Below are positions 1-7,578 of a stretch of DNA of 35,884 bases, one piece after another. Position 1 is the first letter of the stretch. The number at the start of each line of letters is the position of its first letter. The notes below the pieces were generated by a model. It was given only the letters and a program-made list of their open reading frames with translations, had not been told where the DNA came from and ran no database searches. The translations under genes and the position numbers were made by a program. This DNA is from Acidobacteriota bacterium. GTDB taxonomy: Bacteria > Acidobacteriota > Terriglobia > Bryobacterales > Bryobacteraceae. The stretch spans positions 1-35,884 of the forward strand of contig JACQZR010000002.1 of NCBI GenBank assembly GCA_016213775.1, read 5' to 3'.

Positions 1-165
1 CTCGATGAGCCCACCAATCACCTGGAGATGGAGGCTCAGGAGGCGCTTTCGAAGGCACTGCGGGAGTTCCCCGGAGCAGTGCTGTTCGCCTCGCATGATG
101 AGTGGTTCCGCGAACAGACCGCGACGCACTCGCTCGATCTCACAACTGCGTGGCAATGCTGTTGA
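1..165 (+). CDS. ABC-F family ATPase, C-terminal fragment
   Basis: The window opens inside a reading frame that ends with TGA at 163-165. The visible 54 residues begin with LDEPTNHLE, the Walker B/D-loop signature of ABC ATPases in the form typical of the ABC-F class (ribosome-associated, non-transporter ATPases such as EttA and Uup). About 28 residues later comes SHD, the H-loop switch histidine. The rest is a short C-terminal tail. ABC-F proteins act on the ribosome in translation control or antibiotic protection; which subtype this is cannot be told from the tail. The last 26 bases overlap the 3' end of the convergent decarboxylase gene. The 5' part lies outside the window. Confidence 0.85.
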   Translation, partial: LDEPTNHLEMEAQEALSKALREFPGAVLFASHDEWFREQTATHSLDLTTAWQCC

Positions 166-1549
166 GCATTGCGAGAGTCTCGCGCACGTCGTCTTCGGTG
201 CTCTGAGGATTGATAGTGCACATTCGCAGAACGGTGCGCCCCTTCAGCGCTGTTGACACGACGAACCCGTGGCCGCCGTGTGAGAAGCGCAGCCCCGTCT
301 CGCGGTTGACGTCCGATATCTGCTCTTCGCTCATTCCGGCGGGTGCATAACGGAAGGTCACAATGCCCATCTGCGCCGGGGTGCGGATCTCCCAGTCGGG
401 CATCGCTCGCAACGCATCCTCGGCCACACGGGAAAGGTGGAACCCGTGTTCGATGGCATCGCGGCACCCGGACACACCAAACACCTGCAGCGACACCCAT
501 AGTTTCAACGCTCGAAATGGGCGTGTCAGTTCCGGACCGTAGTCCCAGAAGTTGATTTCACCACTGCCTCCGACATCTTCCAGATACTCCGGGCGCATGT
601 GAAATGTGCGCGGCAGTAACGCGCCCTTACGCACCAACACGCAACCGCAAGCGAACGGTTGAAACATCCATTTGTGCGGATCGAGCGCAACGGAATCGGC
701 TTGGTCCAGTCCATCCAGCGCCGCCCGACCCTCGTCACACAATGCCGCCGCGGCCCCGTAGGCGCCATCGACGTGCAGCCACATCCCCGACTGGCGGCAG
801 AGCAGCGCCAATGACCGTAACGGGTCCACCGCGCCTGTGTTTGTGGTACCCGCATTCGCGACGACGCAGCATGGCCGCAGACCTTCCGCGCGATCCCTAT
901 CAATGCACTCACGCAGGTGGTCGACGGGAATCCGGAAATCATCGCCACTTGCCAGTTTCCGGATCTGCCTGCGCGCGAATCCAATCAGCCGTAACGCACG
1001 CTCCACCGAAGAGTGCGTTTGATCGGACATATAGACCACGCCTCTCGACAGCCCGTCTTCACCGAGGATCGTATCGCGAGCCACAGCCAGTGCCGTTAGA
1101 TTGGCAATCGACCCGCCGCTTACGAAAACTCCTCCCGCCTCAACAGGAAACCCGATCACGTCGCGCAGCCAGTCGATCAACTGCATCTCCACCATCGTGG
1201 GCCCACTGGCTTCCATCCAACTCCCGGTGAACACGTTTTGGCCATGGGCCAGAAAATCGGCGAGCGCGCCTGCATAATTGCCCACGCCCGGAACGAATGC
1301 GAAGAAGCGCGGATGTGAGGGACGCACTCGATACCGCAAGATCTTCTCCGACGCTTCCTGGAGCACTTCGCTGATCGGACGCCCATGCTCGGATATGGTC
1401 CCGACGAGGCTGGACAATTCCTCATGCGATGCCAGTTCGAACGCAGGGAGTTCGCGCAGCGATTCGAGAAAACGAACCACCAGTTCCACGGCGTCGTGAC
1501 CGGAGGCGCGCATCTCGTCAGCAGTTAAGGAAAACTCGCGGGCGTTCAA
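140..1549 (-). CDS. PLP-dependent group II decarboxylase (aromatic-L-amino-acid decarboxylase-like)
   Basis: A 469-residue protein, normal size for the family of pyridoxal-phosphate decarboxylases that includes aromatic amino acid, tyrosine and glutamate decarboxylases. The PLP-binding lysine is K293 in DPHKW. Upstream are the expected glycine/serine cofactor-phosphate segment (FVSGGSIANLTAL) and the cofactor-stacking region with HVDGAYG. The substrate cannot be read from sequence. I chose the TTG start at 1549: it overlaps the stop of the upstream enolase-family gene as TTGA, has an AAAGG ribosome site about 8 bases ahead, and gives the usual N-terminus (SLTADEMRASGHDAVE). A later ATG at 1513 is the alternative. 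The gene is probably co-transcribed with and translationally coupled to the enolase-family gene. Its 3' end overlaps the ABC-F gene tail. Confidence 0.88.
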   Translation of the reverse strand: MNAREFSLTADEMRASGHDAVELVVRFLESLRELPAFELASHEELSSLVGTISEHGRPISEVLQEASEKILRYRVRPSHPRFFAFVPGVGNYAGALADFLAHGQNVFTGSWMEASGPTMVEMQLIDWLRDVIGFPVEAGGVFVSGGSIANLTALAVARDTILGEDGLSRGVVYMSDQTHSSVERALRLIGFARRQIRKLASGDDFRIPVDHLRECIDRDRAEGLRPCCVVANAGTTNTGAVDPLRSLALLCRQSGMWLHVDGAYGAAAALCDEGRAALDGLDQADSVALDPHKWMFQPFACGCVLVRKGALLPRTFHMRPEYLEDVGGSGEINFWDYGPELTRPFRALKLWVSLQVFGVSGCRDAIEHGFHLSRVAEDALRAMPDWEIRTPAQMGIVTFRYAPAGMSEEQISDVNRETGLRFSHGGHGFVVSTALKGRTVLRMCTINPQSTEDDVRETLAMLNSIATQL

Positions 1550-2760
1550 AGTTCGACCTTTTGCGCCTTCTTCAAATAGTCGGGATCGAACTCGACTCCG
1601 AGCCCGGGAGTAAGCGGCACCTTCACGACACCATTCCGAATGGCAAAGTTGGGTGTGTACCAACCCTCCTGTTTCGGCTTGCCGCGGTACGGAAACTCCA
1701 TGTGGGGGCCGATGTTCGGAGTCGCAGCAGCGAATTGCAACATCTTGCAGGCCGCGGCGTCCGTCTGAGTGTTGTGCGGCACGATGGTGATTCTCGCGGC
1801 CGCTGCAAGGCGAGCGACGCGGGATGCACGGATGAGTCCACCGCAGTAATTCATATCCGGCTGGACGATGTCGAGCACACGGCGCTCTATCATGTCCTTG
1901 AACTTCCACAGTGAGGAATCCTGCTCACCACCGGCCACTTTCATCTCCAGTGCGTCAGCCACTTTCCTGGTTTCGCTGACCTCTTCCCAAGGACACGGCT
2001 CTTCGTAGAAGCTGAATCCCAACCGCTGCAGCATCCGGCCGACTTCAATCCCGACTCTGGAATCGTAGCTTCCGTTGGCGTCGCAGTAGAGGATTGTCTT
2101 GTCCCCCATGCGCTTTCGCGCCAGTTCCACCATCGTTTTGGTACGGCCAGGGTAGGCATCTACGTTGCGTGTCATGCGCCCACCGATCTTGAACTTGACG
2201 GCATTGCATCCTGTGTCCTGCAACCCGCGCACGTAGATATCCACTTCTTCTTCCGCCGTGGTCTCACGGACAGAACCAGATAAATAGACCGGAATCTCCT
2301 TTCGTAATACGCCGCCCATCAACTCGGCGACGGGTCTCCGCGCCGTACGCCCCAGCACATCCCAGATCGCATGCTCGACGGCCGCAACCGGCGACCAGAA
2401 CGGTTGGCCGGCGAGTTTGTAGTGCTTGGTATAGACGTCGTCCACCAGCGTCTCCAGGTCTCGCGCATCTTTCCCCACAAATGCTGGAATAATCCGCCGG
2501 ATGAGAATCGGTACGAAGTCTTCGATGTCTTTCGTTCTCACAATCCCGGTTACGCCATCCGAGGAACGCGCGCGAACGAACGTGTTCCTGCCGGCCCGCA
2601 AATAGTCAACGGATGCGATCTTCACGGGCGAAGAGAACTGCTTGTGCAGTTGGAACAGCGGCTTTTCATAATCCGGAATGGATCGTGGATAGTCGGTCTC
2701 CGCCGCCGGCATCAGACCGGGAGCCATTGCGGCGAGGCAAAGTAGATCGCGACGGTGCAT
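1546..2760 (-). CDS. enolase-superfamily enzyme (mandelate racemase/muconate lactonizing type) with Tat-like signal
   Basis: 404 residues. The N-terminus has a twin-arginine-like signal (MHRRDLL followed by a short hydrophobic Ala-rich stretch), suggesting export. The barrel shows the full mandelate racemase/MLE-type residue set: KFK (K189 and K191), metal ligands D227 (YCDANG), E253 (FYEEP) and E279 (GGEQDS), D302, and a catalytic-type histidine H329 (VPHNTQTD). The family abstracts a proton alpha to a carboxylate; typical substrates are sugar acids, dipeptides and muconates. The exact reaction is unknown. The ATG at 2760 gives the signal peptide at the N-terminus. The gene is the first of a two-gene leftward unit with the decarboxylase and is divergent from the carboxyltransferase gene. 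Confidence 0.85.
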   Translation of the reverse strand: MHRRDLLCLAAMAPGLMPAAETDYPRSIPDYEKPLFQLHKQFSSPVKIASVDYLRAGRNTFVRARSSDGVTGIVRTKDIEDFVPILIRRIIPAFVGKDARDLETLVDDVYTKHYKLAGQPFWSPVAAVEHAIWDVLGRTARRPVAELMGGVLRKEIPVYLSGSVRETTAEEEVDIYVRGLQDTGCNAVKFKIGGRMTRNVDAYPGRTKTMVELARKRMGDKTILYCDANGSYDSRVGIEVGRMLQRLGFSFYEEPCPWEEVSETRKVADALEMKVAGGEQDSSLWKFKDMIERRVLDIVQPDMNYCGGLIRASRVARLAAAARITIVPHNTQTDAAACKMLQFAAATPNIGPHMEFPYRGKPKQEGWYTPNFAIRNGVVKVPLTPGLGVEFDPDYLKKAQKVEL

Positions 2761-2803
2761 GCCCTACATTGTCGCCCAGCAAGACGGGCAACGCACTACA
2801 CTA

Positions 2804-4447
2804 ATGAGAGTGAAGCCACCGCCAACTCCCGCACCGGCCTCGCGTTCCGCGGAACCCTCGCCAGCGGCCGATCACATGCGAGACCTTGTGAGCCGACTTC
2901 ATGACCTTCAAGACCAACTTCGCCTGGGTGGCGGCGCCAACAAGATCGACAAACAGCATCGCGATGGGAAGCTCACCGCGCGGGAACGGATTGCCCGGCT
3001 CATCGACCCGGGCACAATGTTCGTCGAGATCGGCCTTCTGGTAGCGCACGACCGGTATGATGGGCAGGCGCCGGCCGCTGGCGTTGTGACGGGGTTGTGC
3101 CGCATTGAGGGGCGCCCGGCTGTGATCATTGCTAACGACGCCACGGTGAAGGCTGGCGCTTGGTGGCCCGAGACGATTACCAAGATGCTGCGGGCGCAGG
3201 AAATCGCCATGCGCAACCGTGTCCCGATTGTGTACCTCGTGGACTCGGCAGGCGTGAACCTTCCGCTGCAGGATGGCATCTTCCCGGGACAGTACGGCGC
3301 AGCTCGAATCTTCTATTACAACTCGCTAATGCGCCGCCGGCTGAAGATCCCACAGATCTCCGCTGTGATGGGGCCGTGCATTGCCGGCGGAGCGTATCTG
3401 CCTGCACTGAGCGACGTCATCATTATGGTGGAGAAAACGAGCTTCATGGGTCTGGGCGGCCCGAATCTGGTGAAGGGCGCTACCGGCCAAAGCGTGGATG
3501 CGGAGTCGCTCGGCGGGGCGGCTATGCACACCGGCGTTAGCGGGGTGGCGCATTACAGAGCAAACGATGACGCGCATTGTCTCGAACTCATCCGTCAGAA
3601 ATTCCGCGAATTGCGTCCGGCGAATGCATCATTGAAGGGAACGGCGCCCGCAAAGGGTGCTGAAGGCTTGTACGAGATTCTGCCCGTGGATCACCGGCTT
3701 CCTTACAACATGGAGGAAGTAATGGCACGGTTGCTGGACGCGGATGAGTATCTCGAGTTCCAGCCCCACCACGCCCCGGAGTTGCTGTGTGTGACTGCGC
3801 GCCTGAGCGGTCACCCATTGGCAGTGATCGCCAACAGGCGGGGCTTCCTGAAGCAGAATGGTAAGTCGCGGCTAGGTGGGATTGTATATACCGAGTCCGC
3901 TCGCAAGGTGTCGTACTTTGTTGAGAACGCTGAGCGCCTTGGGCTTCCCATTTTGTACCTTCAGGATGTATCGGGGTTCATGGTGGGAGTAGAGGCCGAA
4001 ACAGACGGCATTATTCGCGCCGGCGCGGAGATGGTGGAGGCAATGGCTTGCGCGACGGTGCCGAAACTATTGCTGGTTCTCAACCACGCTTCAGGGGCGG
4101 GCTACTATGCAATGGGTGGCCAGGGCTTTGACCCTCATTTCACGTTCTCCTGGCCGACGGCGCGTATCGGCGTAATGGAAGGAGATTCCGCGGTGGTTGC
4201 CGTGCACGGGCCGGAGTTGGAAAAACTGAAAGCCGCGGGGAAAGAAGTTCCCGTGGAATTGCAGGAGCGGATCGCCAGGACAAGGGCCGACTATGAACGC
4301 TGGCTCGACGCGCACCACTCCGCGGCGCGCGGCCATTGCGACGCTATCCTTGATCCGCTGGAAACTCGCCGCGTGCTCTCGTTTGTCCTTGAGTTTCTTC
4401 GTTACTCCGCTCATCGCGAGCATCTGGCATTGGAGATCCTGAAATGA
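2804..4447 (+). CDS. acyl-CoA carboxylase, carboxyltransferase (beta) subunit
   Basis: About 547 residues, the usual size for beta subunits of methylcrotonyl-, propionyl- or geranyl-CoA carboxylase. The N-terminal half carries the acyl-CoA-side crotonase-like core (MGPCIAGGAYLPALSD, then MGLGGPNLVKGATG). The C-terminal half carries the carboxybiotin-side core (ASGAGYYAMGGQGFDP). The N-terminal KIDKQH...KLTARERI segment is typical of the family. The subunit transfers CO2 from carboxybiotin to an acyl-CoA. The start is uncertain: ATG 2804 is used here; ATG 2876 gives the shorter canonical start and ATG 2759 is also in frame. It overlaps the AtuA gene by ATGA. That pairing recalls AtuC of acyclic terpene degradation, but a leucine-pathway (MccB) role is equally possible. 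No biotin carboxylase subunit lies in the window. Confidence 0.9.
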   Translation: MRVKPPPTPAPASRSAEPSPAADHMRDLVSRLHDLQDQLRLGGGANKIDKQHRDGKLTARERIARLIDPGTMFVEIGLLVAHDRYDGQAPAAGVVTGLCRIEGRPAVIIANDATVKAGAWWPETITKMLRAQEIAMRNRVPIVYLVDSAGVNLPLQDGIFPGQYGAARIFYYNSLMRRRLKIPQISAVMGPCIAGGAYLPALSDVIIMVEKTSFMGLGGPNLVKGATGQSVDAESLGGAAMHTGVSGVAHYRANDDAHCLELIRQKFRELRPANASLKGTAPAKGAEGLYEILPVDHRLPYNMEEVMARLLDADEYLEFQPHHAPELLCVTARLSGHPLAVIANRRGFLKQNGKSRLGGIVYTESARKVSYFVENAERLGLPILYLQDVSGFMVGVEAETDGIIRAGAEMVEAMACATVPKLLLVLNHASGAGYYAMGGQGFDPHFTFSWPTARIGVMEGDSAVVAVHGPELEKLKAAGKEVPVELQERIARTRADYERWLDAHHSAARGHCDAILDPLETRRVLSFVLEFLRYSAHREHLALEILK

Positions 4448-5778
4448 TCCGCATCGCTAACGGGCAGGGTTTCTGGGGCGATTGGTTGGAGGCGCCCGTA
4501 CGCCTGGTGGAGCAGGGCCCCATCGACTACCTCGCTCTCGACTACCTCGCCGAAATCACAATGTCGATCGTGCAGAAGCAGAAGCAGGCTGACGCCAATC
4601 TCGGCTATGCCCGCGACTTCCCGCCCCTCATCGCTCGTATCGCCAAGAGGATCCGCGAGAGCGGCGTGAAGGTAGTTGCCAACGCGGGCGGCGTCAATCC
4701 CGTCGCCTGCGCGCGTGAGGTTCGCCGGCTTGCTCCGGACCTCAAGGTGGCGGTTGTTCTCGGCGACGATCTGTTTGATCGCATCCCCGAGTTGCTCACT
4801 CGCGGGCATCTGATGAAGAACATGGAGACCGGCGAGCCGTTGTCGGCGATCAGCGGGAGCATCCTCAGCGCGAACGCTTATATTGGTGCGTTTCCCGTTG
4901 CGGAGGCTCTCGCCACGGGATCGGATGTTGTTATTGCCGGGCGTTGCACGGACACCGCGTTGGCGCTTGCACCCATGGTGCACGCCTTCGGCTGGCAGCC
5001 TGGGCAGTACGACCTGCTCGCTGCCGGTACCATCGCCGGCCATATCATCGAATGTGGCGCGCAATGCACCGGCGGCAACTGCCAGGTGGACTGGCCGTCC
5101 ATCCCCGACTTTGCCAACATCGGCTACCCCATCGTTGAGGCGGACCCGGATGGCTCGTTCGTCGTCACGAAGCATGCCGGCACAGGCGGGCGCGTTCACA
5201 GCGACACCATTAAGGAGCAGCTTCTCTACGAACTAGGCGATCCCAGGAACTACATCACACCCGATTGCGTTGCGGACTTCACAAGCATCAAGCTGTACGA
5301 CGAGGGGGAAAATCGTGTGCGCGTGAGTGGCATTCGCGGCGGCTCGCGGCCGGAAATGCTCAAGGTTTCCGTAAGCTACGCCTGGGGGTTTAAGGCGATT
5401 GGCACGCTTGTGTATAGTTGGCCTCAGGCGCTGGAGAAGGCTCAGGCTGCCGACAGAATCGTTCGGGAACGTCTGGCCCAACTGGGCCTTCAATTTGATG
5501 AGATTCACACGGAGTATCTCGGGGTCAACGCTTGTCATGGCCCTGCGGCTCCGCCGGTTGCCGACGTTCCCGAAGTGCAGCTACGCATCGGAGTACGCGG
5601 CAGCGATCGTAAGGCTGTGGACCGGTTCACCCGAGAGTTGGTGCCGCTTGTGCTGAACGGTCCGCCCACCGCCACAGGTTTCGGGGATGGCCGTCCGCCG
5701 GTTCGGGAAGTTGTCGCCTACTGGCCGGCGCTGCTGGCCCGCGACGAAATTCGCACGCGTGTGGAGGTGGTGGAATGA
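4444..5778 (+). CDS. acyclic terpene utilization AtuA family protein (DUF1446), core domain
   Basis: 444 residues with the DUF1446/AtuA N-terminal signature: a start segment IRIANGQGFWGDW, then DYLALDYLAEITM, VVANAGGVNP and VIAGRCTDTALALAP. In Pseudomonas, AtuA belongs to the gene set for growth on citronellol and geraniol and is encoded with geranyl-CoA carboxylase, but its biochemical role is not settled. Here the core domain stands alone, and its usual C-terminal ferredoxin-like part is encoded by the next gene. ATGA overlaps at both ends (4444 and 5775) indicate strict translational coupling with the carboxyltransferase before it and the small partner after it. No signal peptide or membrane segment is visible, so it is probably cytoplasmic. 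Confidence 0.85.
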   Translation: MIRIANGQGFWGDWLEAPVRLVEQGPIDYLALDYLAEITMSIVQKQKQADANLGYARDFPPLIARIAKRIRESGVKVVANAGGVNPVACAREVRRLAPDLKVAVVLGDDLFDRIPELLTRGHLMKNMETGEPLSAISGSILSANAYIGAFPVAEALATGSDVVIAGRCTDTALALAPMVHAFGWQPGQYDLLAAGTIAGHIIECGAQCTGGNCQVDWPSIPDFANIGYPIVEADPDGSFVVTKHAGTGGRVHSDTIKEQLLYELGDPRNYITPDCVADFTSIKLYDEGENRVRVSGIRGGSRPEMLKVSVSYAWGFKAIGTLVYSWPQALEKAQAADRIVRERLAQLGLQFDEIHTEYLGVNACHGPAAPPVADVPEVQLRIGVRGSDRKAVDRFTRELVPLVLNGPPTATGFGDGRPPVREVVAYWPALLARDEIRTRVEVVE

Positions 5779-6086
5779 GAATCCCGCTCAGCCATATTGC
5801 TCATGCCCGGTCCGGTGACAAAGGCGATACGGTGAACATCGGCGTAATCGCCTTTTGGACGGAGGACTACGAGATTCTCGTGCGGGAACTGACGCCCTCG
5901 CGCGTTAAGGCGTATTTCGGGGATCTTGTTCAAGGCAAGGTGGAACGCTACGAACTGCCGAACCTCGGCGCCTTGAATTTCTTATTGCACGAGGCGCTTG
6001 GAGGCGGCGGGACCCTCTCCTTGCGTGTGGACGCACAGGGAAAGACGTTCGGTGCCGCGCTGCTCCGGCTCGAAATCGATGTTTAG
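5775..6086 (+). CDS. AtuA-associated small protein (C-terminal AtuA ferredoxin-fold-like domain)
   Basis: 103 residues starting MRIPLSHIAHARSGDKGDT and continuing with VNIGVIAFW; GDKGD plus VNIG is typical of the C-terminal domain of full-length AtuA proteins and of the separate proteins encoded next to short AtuAs. It overlaps the AtuA core gene by ATGA, so the two products are probably made in equal amounts and form one complex. That is inferred from domain partition and gene order. Its stop (TAG 6084-6086) overlaps the stop of the convergent FAD oxidoreductase gene by 4 bases, leaving no room for a stand-alone terminator between the two transcripts. Confidence 0.82.
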   Translation: MRIPLSHIAHARSGDKGDTVNIGVIAFWTEDYEILVRELTPSRVKAYFGDLVQGKVERYELPNLGALNFLLHEALGGGGTLSLRVDAQGKTFGAALLRLEIDV

Positions 6087-7201
6087 CCAGTGAGTATTCG
6101 CCACCCCAGTTCAGCATTGACAAAGAATTGTTCGATGGGGTTCAGTTCGCTTACATGCATTGCGAGCATACGCCGGAACAGTTCTGGTCTGCCCGAGAAC
6201 GTCCGGATTGCGCGCGGGGCCAATGCCGGCCAACTGTCCATCAGGAGGAGCATACGAGATTTCCAGGCAGCCCGACGCATCATATTCCGATGTTCGTTTG
6301 CGTAGCTCTCCAGTTGCCCGGCTTCGATGGCGTCCGCCAATAACAACGCCTCCTCAAACGCCAACTCCAGTCCCGATCCGGTAATTGCATCCACCGTGCC
6401 GGAGGCGTCGCCCGCCAACACCACGTTGCCTCGACACACATCCCAAAAACGTTGGTTCGCCGTGACGGCCCCCCGTTCCATCGAGCACGAGTCACACTCC
6501 TGCAACCGCTCTCGCAGTTCCGGGAAAAGCGGCATAGCGTCATCCAGCCGCAGTGAGTGATCGCGGCTCAAGACCGCAACGCAAACCTCCTCTCGCGAGA
6601 CGGGGGTCACGTAGGCTTGCGTACGAAGTCCCCAATGGACTTCGACGAAGTCATTCCATGGGGGCCGCCGAAAGTGGCGGCGAAAGCCGTATCGAACTCG
6701 TCGCTGGTCGCCCCCTTCCAACGCTGCCCATGTTCTGATGGTCGATCGGCTTCCGTCACAACCCACTATCCAACGACAACGGATCTCACACTCCCCCACA
6801 GCCACTGTGTTGCTGTCCACGATACTCGCCGGATCGCCCCACAGCAGGGTGATTCCGCGTTGCCGAGCCCGATCGATCAGAGCCTGGTGGAGAAGGGGTC
6901 GACGGATTCCAAGCCCAAAGGCGCCGGGGAACTCGGCATCGGCACTCGTATCCGTGCAGACGAATCGAATTCCACGCAGCGGGGCTGAGTGCTCCTGCGA
7001 GAGCACTACCCCGAGCGTAGCCAGGGTGTGCATGGCGTTAGGAAGCAGTCCTTCACCACAACACTTGTCATGAGGAGGCTGGCATCCATCGATAACAACA
7101 GATCGCAGACCCTTCATCGACAACGCAATGGACGTAGCCAGTCCGGCTGGGCCACCCCCAATCACCACAACGTCGGTTTCGGTGGCGCCGACGCCCTCCA
7201 T
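6083..7201 (-). CDS. FAD-dependent oxidoreductase (geranylgeranyl reductase/flavin monooxygenase-like)
   Basis: 372 residues with the group A flavoprotein fingerprints: dinucleotide-binding VVIGGGPAG (residues 12-20), the DG motif GCDGSRSTIR near 148, and the GD motif VVLAGDASG near 261. CCGEGLLP near residue 48 resembles the CGEG segment found in geranylgeranyl reductase-like and related FAD enzymes. The substrate is unknown. I chose ATG 7201 because AGGGA sits 7 bases before it; an in-frame GTG at 7222 has no good ribosome site. Only 42 bases separate it from the end of flgJ on the same strand, so it may be read through from the flagellar operon even though no flagellar role for such an enzyme is known to me. 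Confidence 0.83.
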   Translation of the reverse strand: MEGVGATETDVVVIGGGPAGLATSIALSMKGLRSVVIDGCQPPHDKCCGEGLLPNAMHTLATLGVVLSQEHSAPLRGIRFVCTDTSADAEFPGAFGLGIRRPLLHQALIDRARQRGITLLWGDPASIVDSNTVAVGECEIRCRWIVGCDGSRSTIRTWAALEGGDQRRVRYGFRRHFRRPPWNDFVEVHWGLRTQAYVTPVSREEVCVAVLSRDHSLRLDDAMPLFPELRERLQECDSCSMERGAVTANQRFWDVCRGNVVLAGDASGTVDAITGSGLELAFEEALLLADAIEAGQLESYANEHRNMMRRAAWKSRMLLLMDSWPALAPRAIRTFSGRPELFRRMLAMHVSELNPIEQFFVNAELGWRILTG

Positions 7202-7243
7202 GACGGTTCCCTGCAAGTCCACCCTGTTCGCATTGTCCCATAC

Positions 7244-7576
7244 TCATTTCCCTTTGTTCGCCAATACAGAGAAGTCCTTGGAAGCTGTGGCACCTTCCGC
7301 ATATTGTGGTGCGATCTGCTTCAGCATTGCAGCCGCAAACCCGCACCCTCTCCCCTTGGCGATCTGAGTGGCCATATGCTCTTCTGCCATCTCAAGAACC
7401 GTATCCGCGGCCCCGTCACGGTCAGGCCCACCCTCAGCTTGACTTGCTTGCCGCGCCGTTTTCAACAGCATGGCCAGGAACAAGCCCTCAAAAGCCTCGG
7501 CGGCCTGCTTGAGATCCTTCGGCCGATCCGGCGACGTCGAAACGGAATTCTGTGTCTGAACTGCCCCGAGTTGCAT
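7244..7576 (-). CDS. flgJ: FlgJ-like rod-binding protein lacking the muramidase domain
   Basis: 110 residues corresponding to the N-terminal rod-binding domain of FlgJ, with the family core AAEAFEGLFLAMLLKTAR near residue 25 and a C-terminal MAEEHMATQIAKGRG segment. The C-terminal peptidoglycan hydrolase half of the enterobacterial protein is absent, as in many phyla. FlgJ acts as a scaffold for rod assembly in the periplasm; wall-opening activity must come from another enzyme. It follows flgI, whose stop lies 2 bases before this start, and is preceded by an unusually complete Shine-Dalgarno sequence. It is the last clear flagellar gene of the leftward operon. Confidence 0.85.
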   Translation of the reverse strand: MQLGAVQTQNSVSTSPDRPKDLKQAAEAFEGLFLAMLLKTARQASQAEGGPDRDGAADTVLEMAEEHMATQIAKGRGCGFAAAMLKQIAPQYAEGATASKDFSVLANKGK

Positions 7577-7578
7577 CC

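Noticed and set aside
2761-2875. Promoter TTGTCG (2769) with TACACT (2797) before the carboxyltransferase gene
   Set aside because: The spacer is 22 bases, too long for a standard sigma-70 promoter.
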